A stretch of DNA of 64,000 nt from Sphingobacterium bambusae (GTDB taxonomy: Bacteria > Bacteroidota > Bacteroidia > Sphingobacteriales > Sphingobacteriaceae). The notes beneath the pieces are model-generated. The model did no database searches and was not told the DNA's origin. It saw nothing but the letters and a program-made list of their open reading frames with translations. Position numbers and translations under genes: made by a program. Positions 54,789 to 63,054 of the stretch are shown here, piece after piece (the stretch's first letter is position 1; each line of letters opens with the position of its first letter). Location of the stretch: the NCBI RefSeq assembly GCF_033955345.1, contig NZ_CP138332.1, positions 620,001-684,000 on the forward strand, given 5' to 3'.

Positions 54789-55025
54789 CTAAATGTGACC
54801 GAAAGTTTGTCCTGTCGGTTGTCCCTGCGCATTAACCTCGTACGCACATGTATCCTCAATACCGGGGCAGGCATTTCTGGCAGTTGTCGCAGAGACTGTT
54901 TCATTCTCATTTGATATTAGCACCCATCTGTTTTGTTGTAACAGATTTTTTGCATTTGATGAACCAACAAATGCACTTCCAATGGCAACTATTGCCACTG
55001 CAAGAGTCATTACTTTTTTAAACAT
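54789..55025 (-). CDS. Small secreted Cys-containing peptide (DUF6520-like)
   Basis: 78 residues from the ATG at 55025 (MFKKVMTLAVAIVAIGSAF); upstream in-frame starts have no family support. The signal peptide ends at SSNA. The mature part of about 53 residues has several Ser/Thr (NETVSATTARNA) and two Cys (ACPGIEDTC). The pattern matches DUF6520, small secreted peptides encoded beside MauE and SusC/D genes in Bacteroidota. It is the last gene of the LanKC-like operon, so it may be the object or product of that system. The function is unknown. Confidence 0.75.
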   Translation of the reverse strand: MFKKVMTLAVAIVAIGSAFVGSSNAKNLLQQNRWVLISNENETVSATTARNACPGIEDTCAYEVNAQGQPTGQTFGHI

Positions 55026-55124
55026 AATTTTAAACTTTAGAATTGTTAATACCACCTCATCTTTAAAGCATACGTTCAGTCAGGCGGTTTAAACGGAACA
55101 TTTGCTACTATAGTATCTTGATAT

Positions 55125-55565
55125 TTACCCAGTCGCAGCATGCGCTGCACGGGCCGAATCTTTATTGTTCAAAAGAATTACAAGTATTGTGAGGACAAGG
55201 AGAAATACGTTAACCAAAAGGTGCGCTTCCCAGCTCAACCACTTACCAAACAGCCCCATACATGCACAGGGAAGATAATGCGCTTTAGTCATCATGAGAT
55301 AAACATAAAAGCAGAAGGAACTCATCATGTAAAGGTATAAGTAGAGTGCAAGTGTCCGGGTTGACTTAACTAACAGCATGATCACCACAATGATTTCTGA
55401 TAATGGTATCAAATAATCAAGAACAACTGTCCAACGTTCTAGAAAAGGGCTTTTATCTAGTTCTGCTTTAAAATATCCGAAATCAAGTAATTTACTTAGT
55501 GCAGAATATAGAAAAACAAAAACGAGAACGCCGTGAAATAGCGTAATAAAAAATTGATTCTTCAT
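55125..55565 (-). CDS. MauE/DoxX-like membrane protein
   Basis: 146 residues with four helices (FFITLFHGVLVFVFLYSALS, VVLDYLIPLSEIIVVIMLLV, YLYLYMMSSFCFYVYLM, HLLVNVFLLVLTILVILL). Two Cys in a short motif (YLPCACMGLFGKW) at the loop before the fourth helix are typical of MauE, a membrane redox protein that helps disulfide formation in the periplasm. The ATG overlaps the stop of the LanKC-like gene (55562-55565), so the two proteins are coupled. Confidence 0.85.
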   Translation of the reverse strand: MKNQFFITLFHGVLVFVFLYSALSKLLDFGYFKAELDKSPFLERWTVVLDYLIPLSEIIVVIMLLVKSTRTLALYLYLYMMSSFCFYVYLMMTKAHYLPCACMGLFGKWLSWEAHLLVNVFLLVLTILVILLNNKDSARAAHAATG

Positions 55566-58033
55566 GACCTGGGATTATTGTTTAACCTTACATTACCTGA
55601 CAACTTAAAGACTTGTAATAAACCAGGATAAAGAACATACATATCTCGATTTAGCACACGTACGCTCCGTAACCTGTCTATATTTTGGCTCGGGATAGTG
55701 AAAGATCCCAAATAATTTGCGTGTAGATCGTAGACATCAATACTTATATGATTGTCGTAAAATGAATCAAGTTGATTGTCAGCCTTTATCATACTGATTA
55801 CGTAAATCAATTTTGATGTGACCTCGATTGCCTTGTTTACAATGCGGGGCATCTGCGTACTGGAAATTGTACCGATGCTACCTTTGACATCTTTCTTTGA
55901 GTGAAGGGTATACTCGCTAATGGTGTCGATCGTAGTGCCATGATCTACGACATGAAGAGCAGTATCAGTAACAAATATTTTGTTTGCAAACCGGGTAACG
56001 TAAACGCATCTGTTTTCATTAATACATCGCAGAAATCCACTTGTCGAAAATCCAGCGTCAGAAAAAACTTCAGTTATCTGGCTTTCGTTATTAAATGTCG
56101 GAACGTGAGCGGTTAAGGAGTAGAAAGACTGGTCTTGATTTGCTCTGTTGAAGGCTCGAACTATGAATTTATCAGAAGATACCCTTGCAGCTCGTGTGAA
56201 GGGAGAGGCTGTTTTGATTATTTTTACATTGTCACTGTCGTGCGATTTCACAAATATTGTACTCCGTTGGCCATCAGCGATGGAAATTCCGAATGAATCG
56301 ACTTGGACAATTACCTTTTTGGAAAGGGTCGAATTTAGTAGACTATCTGAACTTATGTCCTTACGTTCTATAAGATCAGTTGCATCTAAGAGTTTTGCAT
56401 ACTGTCCAGAAATTGATGTCCCGACGTATAAATCGCCTTTATATTCTCCGGCAATACTCAGAATATCCAATGGTAGCTTATACTCAGAAATTAATATAGG
56501 GTTCTGAAAATTAAAATCGCGTTTAAAACCACTTGGCTTCGAGTTAGCGTCATCACTTGCCAAATAAATAGCGGCCACAGTTGTCAAAGCTGCTAAAACC
56601 GTACTAAGAATCAGGTAAAAACTTTTTCTATGGACACCTATTGCCAGTCTTTTCTGGTCTTCCGATCTCATTGACTCCAGTTCATCGCTTTTTAGAAGCG
56701 TCAGTACATGACCGATATCGAGGTTATCCCGTTCCTCAATAATACAAAGTCGTATCACAGCCTTGTAGGCATCTTCTATATCGAGTCCATCAATCTTCTT
56801 AAGCATTTTAGAGGTAGAAGATTCACAAAGGAGCCTAGGATGCTCTTTAGAAAAAATATAGTATAGCAGGGCACCAGCGGCGAATACATCGTCACTGATA
56901 CGAGCTGTTTCACCATTCTGCTGCGATCTTGACATGTATCCGAATGTTCCACTTTGGAACGGCGTAAATTCAAGATCAGTCAGCTCAGCAGCCAATTCGA
57001 GATCAGTAAGCCAAACTAGCCCTTTTTTATCGATTAAGATATTCTTAGCCGTGAAGTCCCTGTGGACATAACCTGCAAGATGCATCTTTTGAAGTTGCAT
57101 AACGGCTTTGATGTAGATCTCAATAATAAATTCCGCAGTGACATTCTGGGATTTAATCAAATCATCGATTGAATTTCCTTCTACGAATTCAGTTATCAAA
57201 TAGCTGTATCCATCCTGTTCAACAAAATCTACTACTTTGGGTACGTTTATTAGATCCGATAACGCTATCGCTATGTTTTGTTGCCATTTTAGGCGATCAA
57301 TCATCTGTCGTCCAAGATTGTCTTCCGCAGCCCAAGTGGCAGCTTGCTTTACGAAGAGCCAATTCATTCTAAATACATCAAACGCTTTAACAATATTGCC
57401 TTTGTGACTCGATGAAATCAATTTGACCGGTAGATATCTACCCCTAATAAATCTACGTATCTTTGGGTCCTCCATGAGCATCGCCGAGGGAAATGGCGAC
57501 ATTGATTTTATTGTTAGCAATGTATTTGCCAATTGATATACTTTTCCGTTGATCATTAAACCAAGGTCATTATTGACAGGCTCGATCTTAGTTGCATAAA
57601 GTATGGCACCTAAACGAATACAATTTGGAAGGTACAGCGCTTGAAAGGCAGCAGTTTTTCGATGAATAATCGCAGAAATTTCAACTGCTTGACTACTATG
57701 ATTAGGATAGATTATAAGCGGCTTACCATAAAGGTGAGCGGGAAATGCGTGATTGTTTATTCTGTTATGCTGAAAAGACGAGTTTATCAAACTAAATGAT
57801 ACATCAAATTCGTAAAGCACTGGGAGGACAATTTCTAAGACTTCAGCTACATCACGCATCGTGATCGATAGACAGAGTATCCATTCAAATGGATCTCTAT
57901 TATTATCAACTATCAACCAAGGTTCCTGAATGCAGTAGGCGAAGCCAAATTCTTCCAGAAAATGGACATATGATCCAGAAGAGTTGGTTAAAAACCCTTT
58001 AGCCTTGTTCGGAGTTCGGTCGATGTTTTTCAT
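55562..58033 (-). CDS. LanKC-like lyase/kinase fused through a membrane helix to a predicted extracytoplasmic beta-propeller
   Basis: About 823 residues from the ATG at 58033. Residues 1-195 resemble the N-terminal lyase part of class III/IV lanthipeptide synthetases: WILCLSITMRDVAEVLEIVL, GKPLIIYPNHSSQAVEI, SMSPFP. A kinase follows at about 200-450, with VKQAATWA (Lys229), VHRDFTAKNILI (Asp326) and LTDLELA (Asp344). The C-terminal LanC cyclase is missing. Instead there is a membrane helix (471-492) and about 330 residues of repeated beta strands that look like an NHL/6-bladed propeller. The position of the usual lyase Lys (WKLHVS-like) is Ile, so lyase activity is doubtful. It overlaps the MauE gene and follows a Crp/Fnr gene. 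Confidence 0.82.
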   Translation of the reverse strand: MKNIDRTPNKAKGFLTNSSGSYVHFLEEFGFAYCIQEPWLIVDNNRDPFEWILCLSITMRDVAEVLEIVLPVLYEFDVSFSLINSSFQHNRINNHAFPAHLYGKPLIIYPNHSSQAVEISAIIHRKTAAFQALYLPNCIRLGAILYATKIEPVNNDLGLMINGKVYQLANTLLTIKSMSPFPSAMLMEDPKIRRFIRGRYLPVKLISSSHKGNIVKAFDVFRMNWLFVKQAATWAAEDNLGRQMIDRLKWQQNIAIALSDLINVPKVVDFVEQDGYSYLITEFVEGNSIDDLIKSQNVTAEFIIEIYIKAVMQLQKMHLAGYVHRDFTAKNILIDKKGLVWLTDLELAAELTDLEFTPFQSGTFGYMSRSQQNGETARISDDVFAAGALLYYIFSKEHPRLLCESSTSKMLKKIDGLDIEDAYKAVIRLCIIEERDNLDIGHVLTLLKSDELESMRSEDQKRLAIGVHRKSFYLILSTVLAALTTVAAIYLASDDANSKPSGFKRDFNFQNPILISEYKLPLDILSIAGEYKGDLYVGTSISGQYAKLLDATDLIERKDISSDSLLNSTLSKKVIVQVDSFGISIADGQRSTIFVKSHDSDNVKIIKTASPFTRAARVSSDKFIVRAFNRANQDQSFYSLTAHVPTFNNESQITEVFSDAGFSTSGFLRCINENRCVYVTRFANKIFVTDTALHVVDHGTTIDTISEYTLHSKKDVKGSIGTISSTQMPRIVNKAIEVTSKLIYVISMIKADNQLDSFYDNHISIDVYDLHANYLGSFTIPSQNIDRLRSVRVLNRDMYVLYPGLLQVFKLSGNVRLNNNPRS

Positions 58034-58185
58034 AAGCAAAAGTTTTAATCCATCTGTTTGATAAAATCCTTTACCTCAACAAATGGACATTGTAAAATTA
58101 CTCGAGCTACCGAACACAATCTGTCGTAGACTAGATTATTTAATGTACAGGGTTAGACTATTTCTTGTCACCTTTGGGACAATCA

Positions 58186-58752
58186 CTATATCAGATTGTA
58201 GAAACTTTGTCGAGAAACTCCTAGGTAGGAAGATTTTTGTGTCGCTGTCAGCAGATTAAATGGTTTAGAATAATCCTTTTGCGCGATTCGTAATCGATCA
58301 GCTGCTTTTCGAAATTTAAGCTGGTATAGTAGGTTATGTTCTTTATCAAGTGCTATTGCCAAGAGGTGTTTAATGAGATTACGTGTTCCTGGAAATCGAT
58401 CCTGTATTGATTCCAACATCTTTATAGAGAAAATCAGCAGTTCACTATCTTCGAGAAAAATGACGCGATCGTCAGGGTGTCGTTTGGGAAGTAAAGAACA
58501 ACCTTCAATAATGACCTCGTTCGAGTTCCAAAGCTTTGTAACATTTTGCACCCTATTCTCGTATCGGTAACCCATTGCGCAACCAGTAATTATAAAAGCG
58601 ATATCACCAATCCTCTTTCCCCTACTTAACCAAAACTCTCCTTTCCTGTAAGCAGCTAGTTCCGCAGCTCTCTGTATTTCAAAAAGCAAACCTGACTCTA
58701 GACTTATGCCCTCGGCTACAACATCCAGAAAGAATTTAATTGACTTTTCCAT
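58186..58752 (-). CDS. Crp/Fnr-family transcription regulator
   Basis: 188 residues. An N-terminal cyclic-nucleotide-binding-like barrel (LSRGKRIGDIAFIITGCAMG, then SNEVIIEGCSLLPKRHP) is followed by a dimer helix and a short C-terminal HTH (LTATQKSSYLGVSRQSFYNL). The product ends right after the recognition helix, shorter than most family members but usual for this Bacteroidota subgroup. It lies 150 bp upstream of the LanKC-like gene on the same strand and is the likely regulator of that operon. Confidence 0.85.
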   Translation of the reverse strand: MEKSIKFFLDVVAEGISLESGLLFEIQRAAELAAYRKGEFWLSRGKRIGDIAFIITGCAMGYRYENRVQNVTKLWNSNEVIIEGCSLLPKRHPDDRVIFLEDSELLIFSIKMLESIQDRFPGTRNLIKHLLAIALDKEHNLLYQLKFRKAADRLRIAQKDYSKPFNLLTATQKSSYLGVSRQSFYNLI

Positions 58753-58801
58753 ACAACGTGTTTTTTAGTTAAAGTAGAATTAGCTAGTAATTTTAAAGTA
58801 G

Positions 58802-58834
58802 GAATTTGGTACGGTGTAGGTTCGTACCAAATTC
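58802..58834. promoter_or_regulatory. 12-bp perfect dyad between rteC and the Crp gene
   Basis: GAATTTGGTACG (58802-58813) pairs with CGTACCAAATTC (58823-58834), 9-nt loop. It lies 43 bp after the rteC stop and 50 bp before the Crp start, both on the minus strand. With no T run it may be an operator for the Crp-like protein or a weak terminator of rteC. Confidence 0.45.
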
Positions 58835-58876
58835 AATGCGTTTCGATTTTAAGAAAAAATAGATCTTTACATCTTT

Positions 58877-59761
58877 TTAGGTTGATCGTAAAACCTTTTT
58901 TTTTTTGCGTTTTAAGCTATTTGATTCATCGATATGGTGATGAATTGCAGCGCTCATTTCATCCAAATACTTTGTATAGCTTACCGTTTTTCGTCGTCTT
59001 ATATCCAGAAACATCCGATATGCTTGTCCTAAATCTACGTGAAGACTCTCTTCGAGCCATTGCACAATATCATTAATTTCTGCTGCGCCACCATTAAATC
59101 GATGTGTATGGTAAATTCCGTAGGCGAGCTCAATCAACTCAACTTTATCCCCAGACCACCAAAATTTACGTGCAGTAACCAATTCCGATAATATACCCAG
59201 TTCTACTTTCTGATAAAGTAATCGTACGCGCTTTATTATAAAATCCCGTAACATATCGAATGCCCTAAATTTTGCAAAAATAAAGTCCATATTTGTTGCA
59301 AAACCTGCTTCCACCACGATGTTCTCCTGTTCGGGAGGAAATTCAGTTTTATTTGATGGAAGAAAAAAATCTGCATCTTTACTCGTTTCATTCGTGAGAT
59401 AGTATTGGTAATAAAATGCGTAGCGCTGCGTAAACCTGTTGATAACATGTAGCTCATTCATGTAATAGTCACGTATCATTTGTTCTGTCCCAATCGGGAC
59501 AGAAAGCAATAAATGATGAATCTCAATAACGTAGATATGCCAACTTTGAAATTTAGGTTTAACGTATTTAAAGAAGTAAATCTGCTCAGCTTCATCTTCT
59601 GGGGGATATTTTTTTAACATTTCGCGTAAACTCTGGAGCGAACTTACCGTACAATAAAGTGAATCGGACAGATTGTTCGCAGCTTCGTCCAAAGCTCCAT
59701 TGATGTTTTGTAATTGTTCAAGCATAGAAGAATAAAGCGTTTCATACTCAATTGATAGCAT
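58877..59761 (-). CDS. rteC: RteC-type regulator of conjugative-transposon excision
   Basis: 294 residues. The middle YQKVELGILSELVTARKFWW, SGDKVELIELAYGIYHTHRF and the C-terminal YRMFLDIRRRKTVSYTKYLD are the RteC signature. In CTnDOT RteC activates excision genes in response to RteA/RteB; no rteA or rteB is seen here. Its position beside a LuxR/acyltransferase locus may mean a different input. A broken second copy lies at 63365-63620. Confidence 0.9.
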   Translation of the reverse strand: MLSIEYETLYSSMLEQLQNINGALDEAANNLSDSLYCTVSSLQSLREMLKKYPPEDEAEQIYFFKYVKPKFQSWHIYVIEIHHLLLSVPIGTEQMIRDYYMNELHVINRFTQRYAFYYQYYLTNETSKDADFFLPSNKTEFPPEQENIVVEAGFATNMDFIFAKFRAFDMLRDFIIKRVRLLYQKVELGILSELVTARKFWWSGDKVELIELAYGIYHTHRFNGGAAEINDIVQWLEESLHVDLGQAYRMFLDIRRRKTVSYTKYLDEMSAAIHHHIDESNSLKRKKKKVLRST

Positions 59762-60032
59762 AATAGATACCTGTTTTTAGTAAACTGAAAATGAATATTA
59801 AAAAAAATGTATTTAGTATTTAAAAGCAATGGAAGCAAAATTTTCGCATTCTCTAACTGGGTGAGAAAAATGCAGGTTGTGATCCTAGCAATATTTTCGA
59901 TTCTTATTATAAGCCAATCCAAGTAACTGTTTGGACTAATTCTAGCCGAAACTTTGCGAGAAACTCTGCCTAGTAGTTGGAAGATCCAGCTGGATAATAA
60001 GCTTGACCTTTCCGAGATCACTAATTTCACCA

Positions 60033-60650
60033 CTAATACCATTCACAAATATTAGGACCGATAGAATCCATATTTTTTTGAAAAAAGTCCTTTAATGTCT
60101 TTTTAGATATGCTTATTGGATATGTGCGCGATCCCAAATAGAATTTCGGTTTACCAACAATGGTCGTCCGTATTTCCAATAAATTCAAGACTTTTAATAG
60201 CTTCTCGTCACATTCGGCGAAGGTCAAGGATTCATCTCCAGAGGAAATTGGACCGATTACTGATAACATCAATGCTTTAAAAACCCCTATTGAGCGTATT
60301 CCATGTGCGATAGCGAATCTACCAATATGCCAGACATCGACATATAATCTATCTTTTAAAATTTCATCAACATCTACCGCAAAATCTTGTTGGAGAGGTA
60401 ATTTTTGAGCGTTATCCCATTTCAATAATCGTATACAGCCAACTATTTCTTGGTTCGTACTATTTTCGGCGACATAGTGCCTGCTATTCGGAGAAAATCG
60501 GACTTCCTCTAATAGCAACTTAGCAATTCTGGCTTCTCTTTCTAGTTCCCTTATAAATTCTGAGTGATGGTTAGCATTCTGGTTGACTACAAATTGGGCT
60601 AACTTTAAGAGCTCATTTTTTTCGAGAATTTTGATAGAATAATTTTCCAT
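60033..60650 (-). CDS. LuxI/FeeM-like N-acyltransferase (autoinducer-synthase fold)
   Basis: 205 residues of the GNAT superfamily. The motif order GCIRLLKWDNAQKLPLQQDF, then VWHIGRFAI, then SLTFAECDEKLLKVLNLL, GKPKFYLG matches acyl-homoserine-lactone synthases and N-acyl amino acid synthases (FeeM): a conserved Arg, a (E/V)W-x-(S/I)GRFa-type strand and a C-terminal helix. The usual LuxI Trp and Glu residues are not all present, so the product is uncertain. It is divergent from a LuxR-type gene 198 bp away, which is the classical quorum-sensing arrangement. Its true acyl donor and acceptor are unknown. Confidence 0.75.
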   Translation of the reverse strand: MENYSIKILEKNELLKLAQFVVNQNANHHSEFIRELEREARIAKLLLEEVRFSPNSRHYVAENSTNQEIVGCIRLLKWDNAQKLPLQQDFAVDVDEILKDRLYVDVWHIGRFAIAHGIRSIGVFKALMLSVIGPISSGDESLTFAECDEKLLKVLNLLEIRTTIVGKPKFYLGSRTYPISISKKTLKDFFQKNMDSIGPNICEWY

Positions 60651-60848
60651 TTATGTTGCAATAGACCTACATACAAAAATAAAATGGTATTTATTTTAAA
60701 TGACTGCTCTAAATAATAGTTTTTAACCACAAAAAAGGGTGGTTTTTCAAGAAAAGTGAAAATATAACATGTAAAATACACCCTCTCGAGATCTTATTTA
60801 ATAAATTCATGTATCAAAACAACAGTTCACAATCTAGAATTACGATCC

Positions 60849-61607
60849 ATGAGCCCACTAAAGCAATTTTTCTCTGCCAGTAACCGAATCGATACCATAA
60901 GCGACCATGATAAGAAACAATTAAACAGCTATCACGAGATTATTTATGCATTCTCTCGTACAACCAATGCTAGTATCTATATCATAGATTACGAAAAAAA
61001 GGAATTCGAATATGTTTCTGAGAACCCTTTATTTCTTTGTGGGCACAGTGCTGAAGAGGTTATGCAGTTAGGGTACGCTTTTTATCTGAAGAACGTACCG
61101 TCGGAAGATCTTCAACTTTTGATTCAAATTAACAAAATTGGCTTTGATTTTTTCGATCGGATCCCCGTAGCAGAGCGACGATTTTATAGTATATCCTATG
61201 ATTTTCATTTGATCACAGATGAAAAAGAGAGGAAATTGGTTAATCAAAAGCTGACACCAATTTTTTTGACCGAGACTGGAAAGATTTGGAAAGCATTATG
61301 TATCGTCACTCATTCTCATGAAAAAGTTGCCGGTAATATAAAAGTGTATAAAAAATGGGGTTTAGATATATTGAGGTATGACTTGCTACAAGGTCGTTGG
61401 AAAACAAACAAAAAAATCGATTTAACTTTCCGTGACGTGCAAATTTTAGAATTATCCATGCGTAGCTATACGATAAATGAAATTGCAGCAGAATTATTCC
61501 TTTCTCCTGACACTATAAAATTCCATCGGCGAAAACTGTTTAAAAAACTGGATGTATCAAGCATGAGTGAGGCAATATTTTTTGCAGAAGCGAACAAGCT
61601 CATCTAA
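60849..61607 (+). CDS. PAS-LuxR family transcription regulator
   Basis: 252 residues. Residues about 30-150 form a PAS-like sensor (ASIYIIDYEKKEFEYVSENP, then GHSAEEVMQLGYAFYLKNV). The C-terminal LuxR HTH is TFRDVQILELSMRSYTINEI, AAELFLSPDTIKFHRRKLFK, KLDVSSMSEAIFF. It has no typical autoinducer-binding LuxR domain, so it may sense its ligand through PAS. Its stop overlaps the ThiF stop by 4 bp (61604-61607). Confidence 0.88.
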   Translation: MSPLKQFFSASNRIDTISDHDKKQLNSYHEIIYAFSRTTNASIYIIDYEKKEFEYVSENPLFLCGHSAEEVMQLGYAFYLKNVPSEDLQLLIQINKIGFDFFDRIPVAERRFYSISYDFHLITDEKERKLVNQKLTPIFLTETGKIWKALCIVTHSHEKVAGNIKVYKKWGLDILRYDLLQGRWKTNKKIDLTFRDVQILELSMRSYTINEIAAELFLSPDTIKFHRRKLFKKLDVSSMSEAIFFAEANKLI

Positions 61608-62368
61608 CGGTCGAAATCTTGGATTGTTGACAAATAGAATTCCGGGAATAGTTTAACATTTTCACCTGTTGCAAGCTTATAAAGCACATGCGTACAGATG
61701 GATCCAAGAATCCATGAACCAATGGAAAGTTGAGGTGGTGATTGCGGGACATCTTCATTTTTAAATTCGTTTATCAGGTTCTTCAACCACGTCTGTGATT
61801 TACCCCAATAATCATAGTAGTCCAATACGTATTCAATAAAGGTAATTTCACTAAATTTATCACATCCTTTATTCAAGATTTGCAAAGAAGGAGACTGTTG
61901 ACCAACTACAGTCAAAAGACCTCCCCATCCTAGATTGTAGGGATGCAAGATGGTAATTTTATTAGCTATACAAAGCTCATCAAACTTTACCGGAAATTCT
62001 TTCGAAAAATCAAGTGCATTAATCGCAATCGTATGTCCGATTAAAGCCTCTTCACAGTTCTCTTCATTTAAATAGGCTGGAAAAATATTAATTTTTGCAT
62101 CAGAGTTTATCGAAAGAAGGCGATTTTTTAATGCTGTTACTTTTAAATTGCTCACATCAGCTTCCAAGAAGTTTTGGCGATTGAGATTGGTTAGTTCTAC
62201 TGCATCGCCATCTGCCAATGTGATATTTTCAAAGCCAAATCGAAGTGCGCACTCAGCAATAACGCTTCCGATGCCACATCCACCCAAAAAGATTGGAGTA
62301 CTTTTAATTTTCTCCTGTTCATTTTCCTTTAGAAAAATTCGGTTTCTAGTGTATCTACTATCTGTCAT
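61604..62368 (-). CDS. ThiF-family adenylyltransferase (E1-like)
   Basis: About 254 residues from the ATG at 62368 (MTDSRYTRNRIFLKENEQEK), which is the normal N-terminus of the ThiF fold. The open frame continues to 62536, but the extra part is not family-like. The Rossmann motif is LGGCGIGSVIAECALRFG and the ATP-binding Asp is in LADGDAVELTNLNRQNF. It could activate a carboxylate or the C-terminus of a small protein. It is encoded convergently with the LuxR gene, and RadC lies upstream. Confidence 0.85.
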   Translation of the reverse strand: MTDSRYTRNRIFLKENEQEKIKSTPIFLGGCGIGSVIAECALRFGFENITLADGDAVELTNLNRQNFLEADVSNLKVTALKNRLLSINSDAKINIFPAYLNEENCEEALIGHTIAINALDFSKEFPVKFDELCIANKITILHPYNLGWGGLLTVVGQQSPSLQILNKGCDKFSEITFIEYVLDYYDYWGKSQTWLKNLINEFKNEDVPQSPPQLSIGSWILGSICTHVLYKLATGENVKLFPEFYLSTIQDFDR

Positions 62369-62559
62369 ATGCCATGGTTTATATTCAAAAATAAGGCTAT
62401 TTGATTCTTTCTTGACCACAACAAAGTGTAGTTTTATAACTTGACCAAAGCGAGCACTATCCCACCATGTACAGTTGTGGATAGCCCACCTTAAATGTAG
62501 CGATAAGACAACATAGGTCATTTCCCCAAAAATCAAAAATGGATTTGGTTACAAAAGGA

Positions 62560-63054
62560 TTATAGGTCCCCTTCATCCCTAAAAGAGTAATAAGAATCTT
62601 CGGTTAGGATTATATGGTCATTAAGTTGTATGGCCAGTAATTGGCCGGCATCTACTAATCTTCTAGTTAGTACTCTATCCGCGGAACTCGGTTCGCACGT
62701 ACCACTCGGGTGGTTATGAGCCACTACGATGGAAGAAGATCTTGCTAAAAGCGCTGTAGAGAATACAATTCTGATATCGATCAATACCTGATCTAGACCT
62801 CCCTCTGCTACTTTATAATAACCAATGAGATCAAGTTTGGTCGAGAAACATAGCAAGTAAAAGCTCTCTCGAATCGTCAGCTGATCTTCATCCCATATTG
62901 ATCGCAGGATTTGGCTAACTTTTAGCGAGCTATTGATCTGCTTAAATCCAGGATCTTCCAACCTGATGGCTTTTTTGTAGCTCAATGTAAGTTCATTGGC
63001 ATAAATTCCTTTGTGCTGGTTGTTACGGTTCTGAAAATCTAATGTAGTTTGCAT
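62560..63054 (-). CDS. radC: RadC-family JAB-domain protein
   Basis: 164 residues. The RadC/JAMM metal motif is E63 in RESFYLL, then AHNHPSGTCEPSSAD with His113, His115 and Asp126. The LIGYYKVAEGGLDQVLIDIR segment is typical. The N-terminal helix-hairpin-helix half of chromosomal RadC is absent, as in the short RadC copies of mobile elements. Those are thought to help in DNA processing, but their enzymatic role is not settled. Confidence 0.88.
   Translation of the reverse strand: MQTTLDFQNRNNQHKGIYANELTLSYKKAIRLEDPGFKQINSSLKVSQILRSIWDEDQLTIRESFYLLCFSTKLDLIGYYKVAEGGLDQVLIDIRIVFSTALLARSSSIVVAHNHPSGTCEPSSADRVLTRRLVDAGQLLAIQLNDHIILTEDSYYSFRDEGDL

Noticed and set aside
55562-58033. A complete class III lanthipeptide synthetase
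   Set aside because: The LanC cyclase domain is absent, the usual lyase Lys position is Ile and the putative peptide has a Sec signal, so a normal lanthipeptide pathway is not supported.
61604-62536. Longer ThiF form starting at 62536
   Set aside because: The ThiF fold begins at 62368; the extra 56 residues have no similarity. Not fully excluded.
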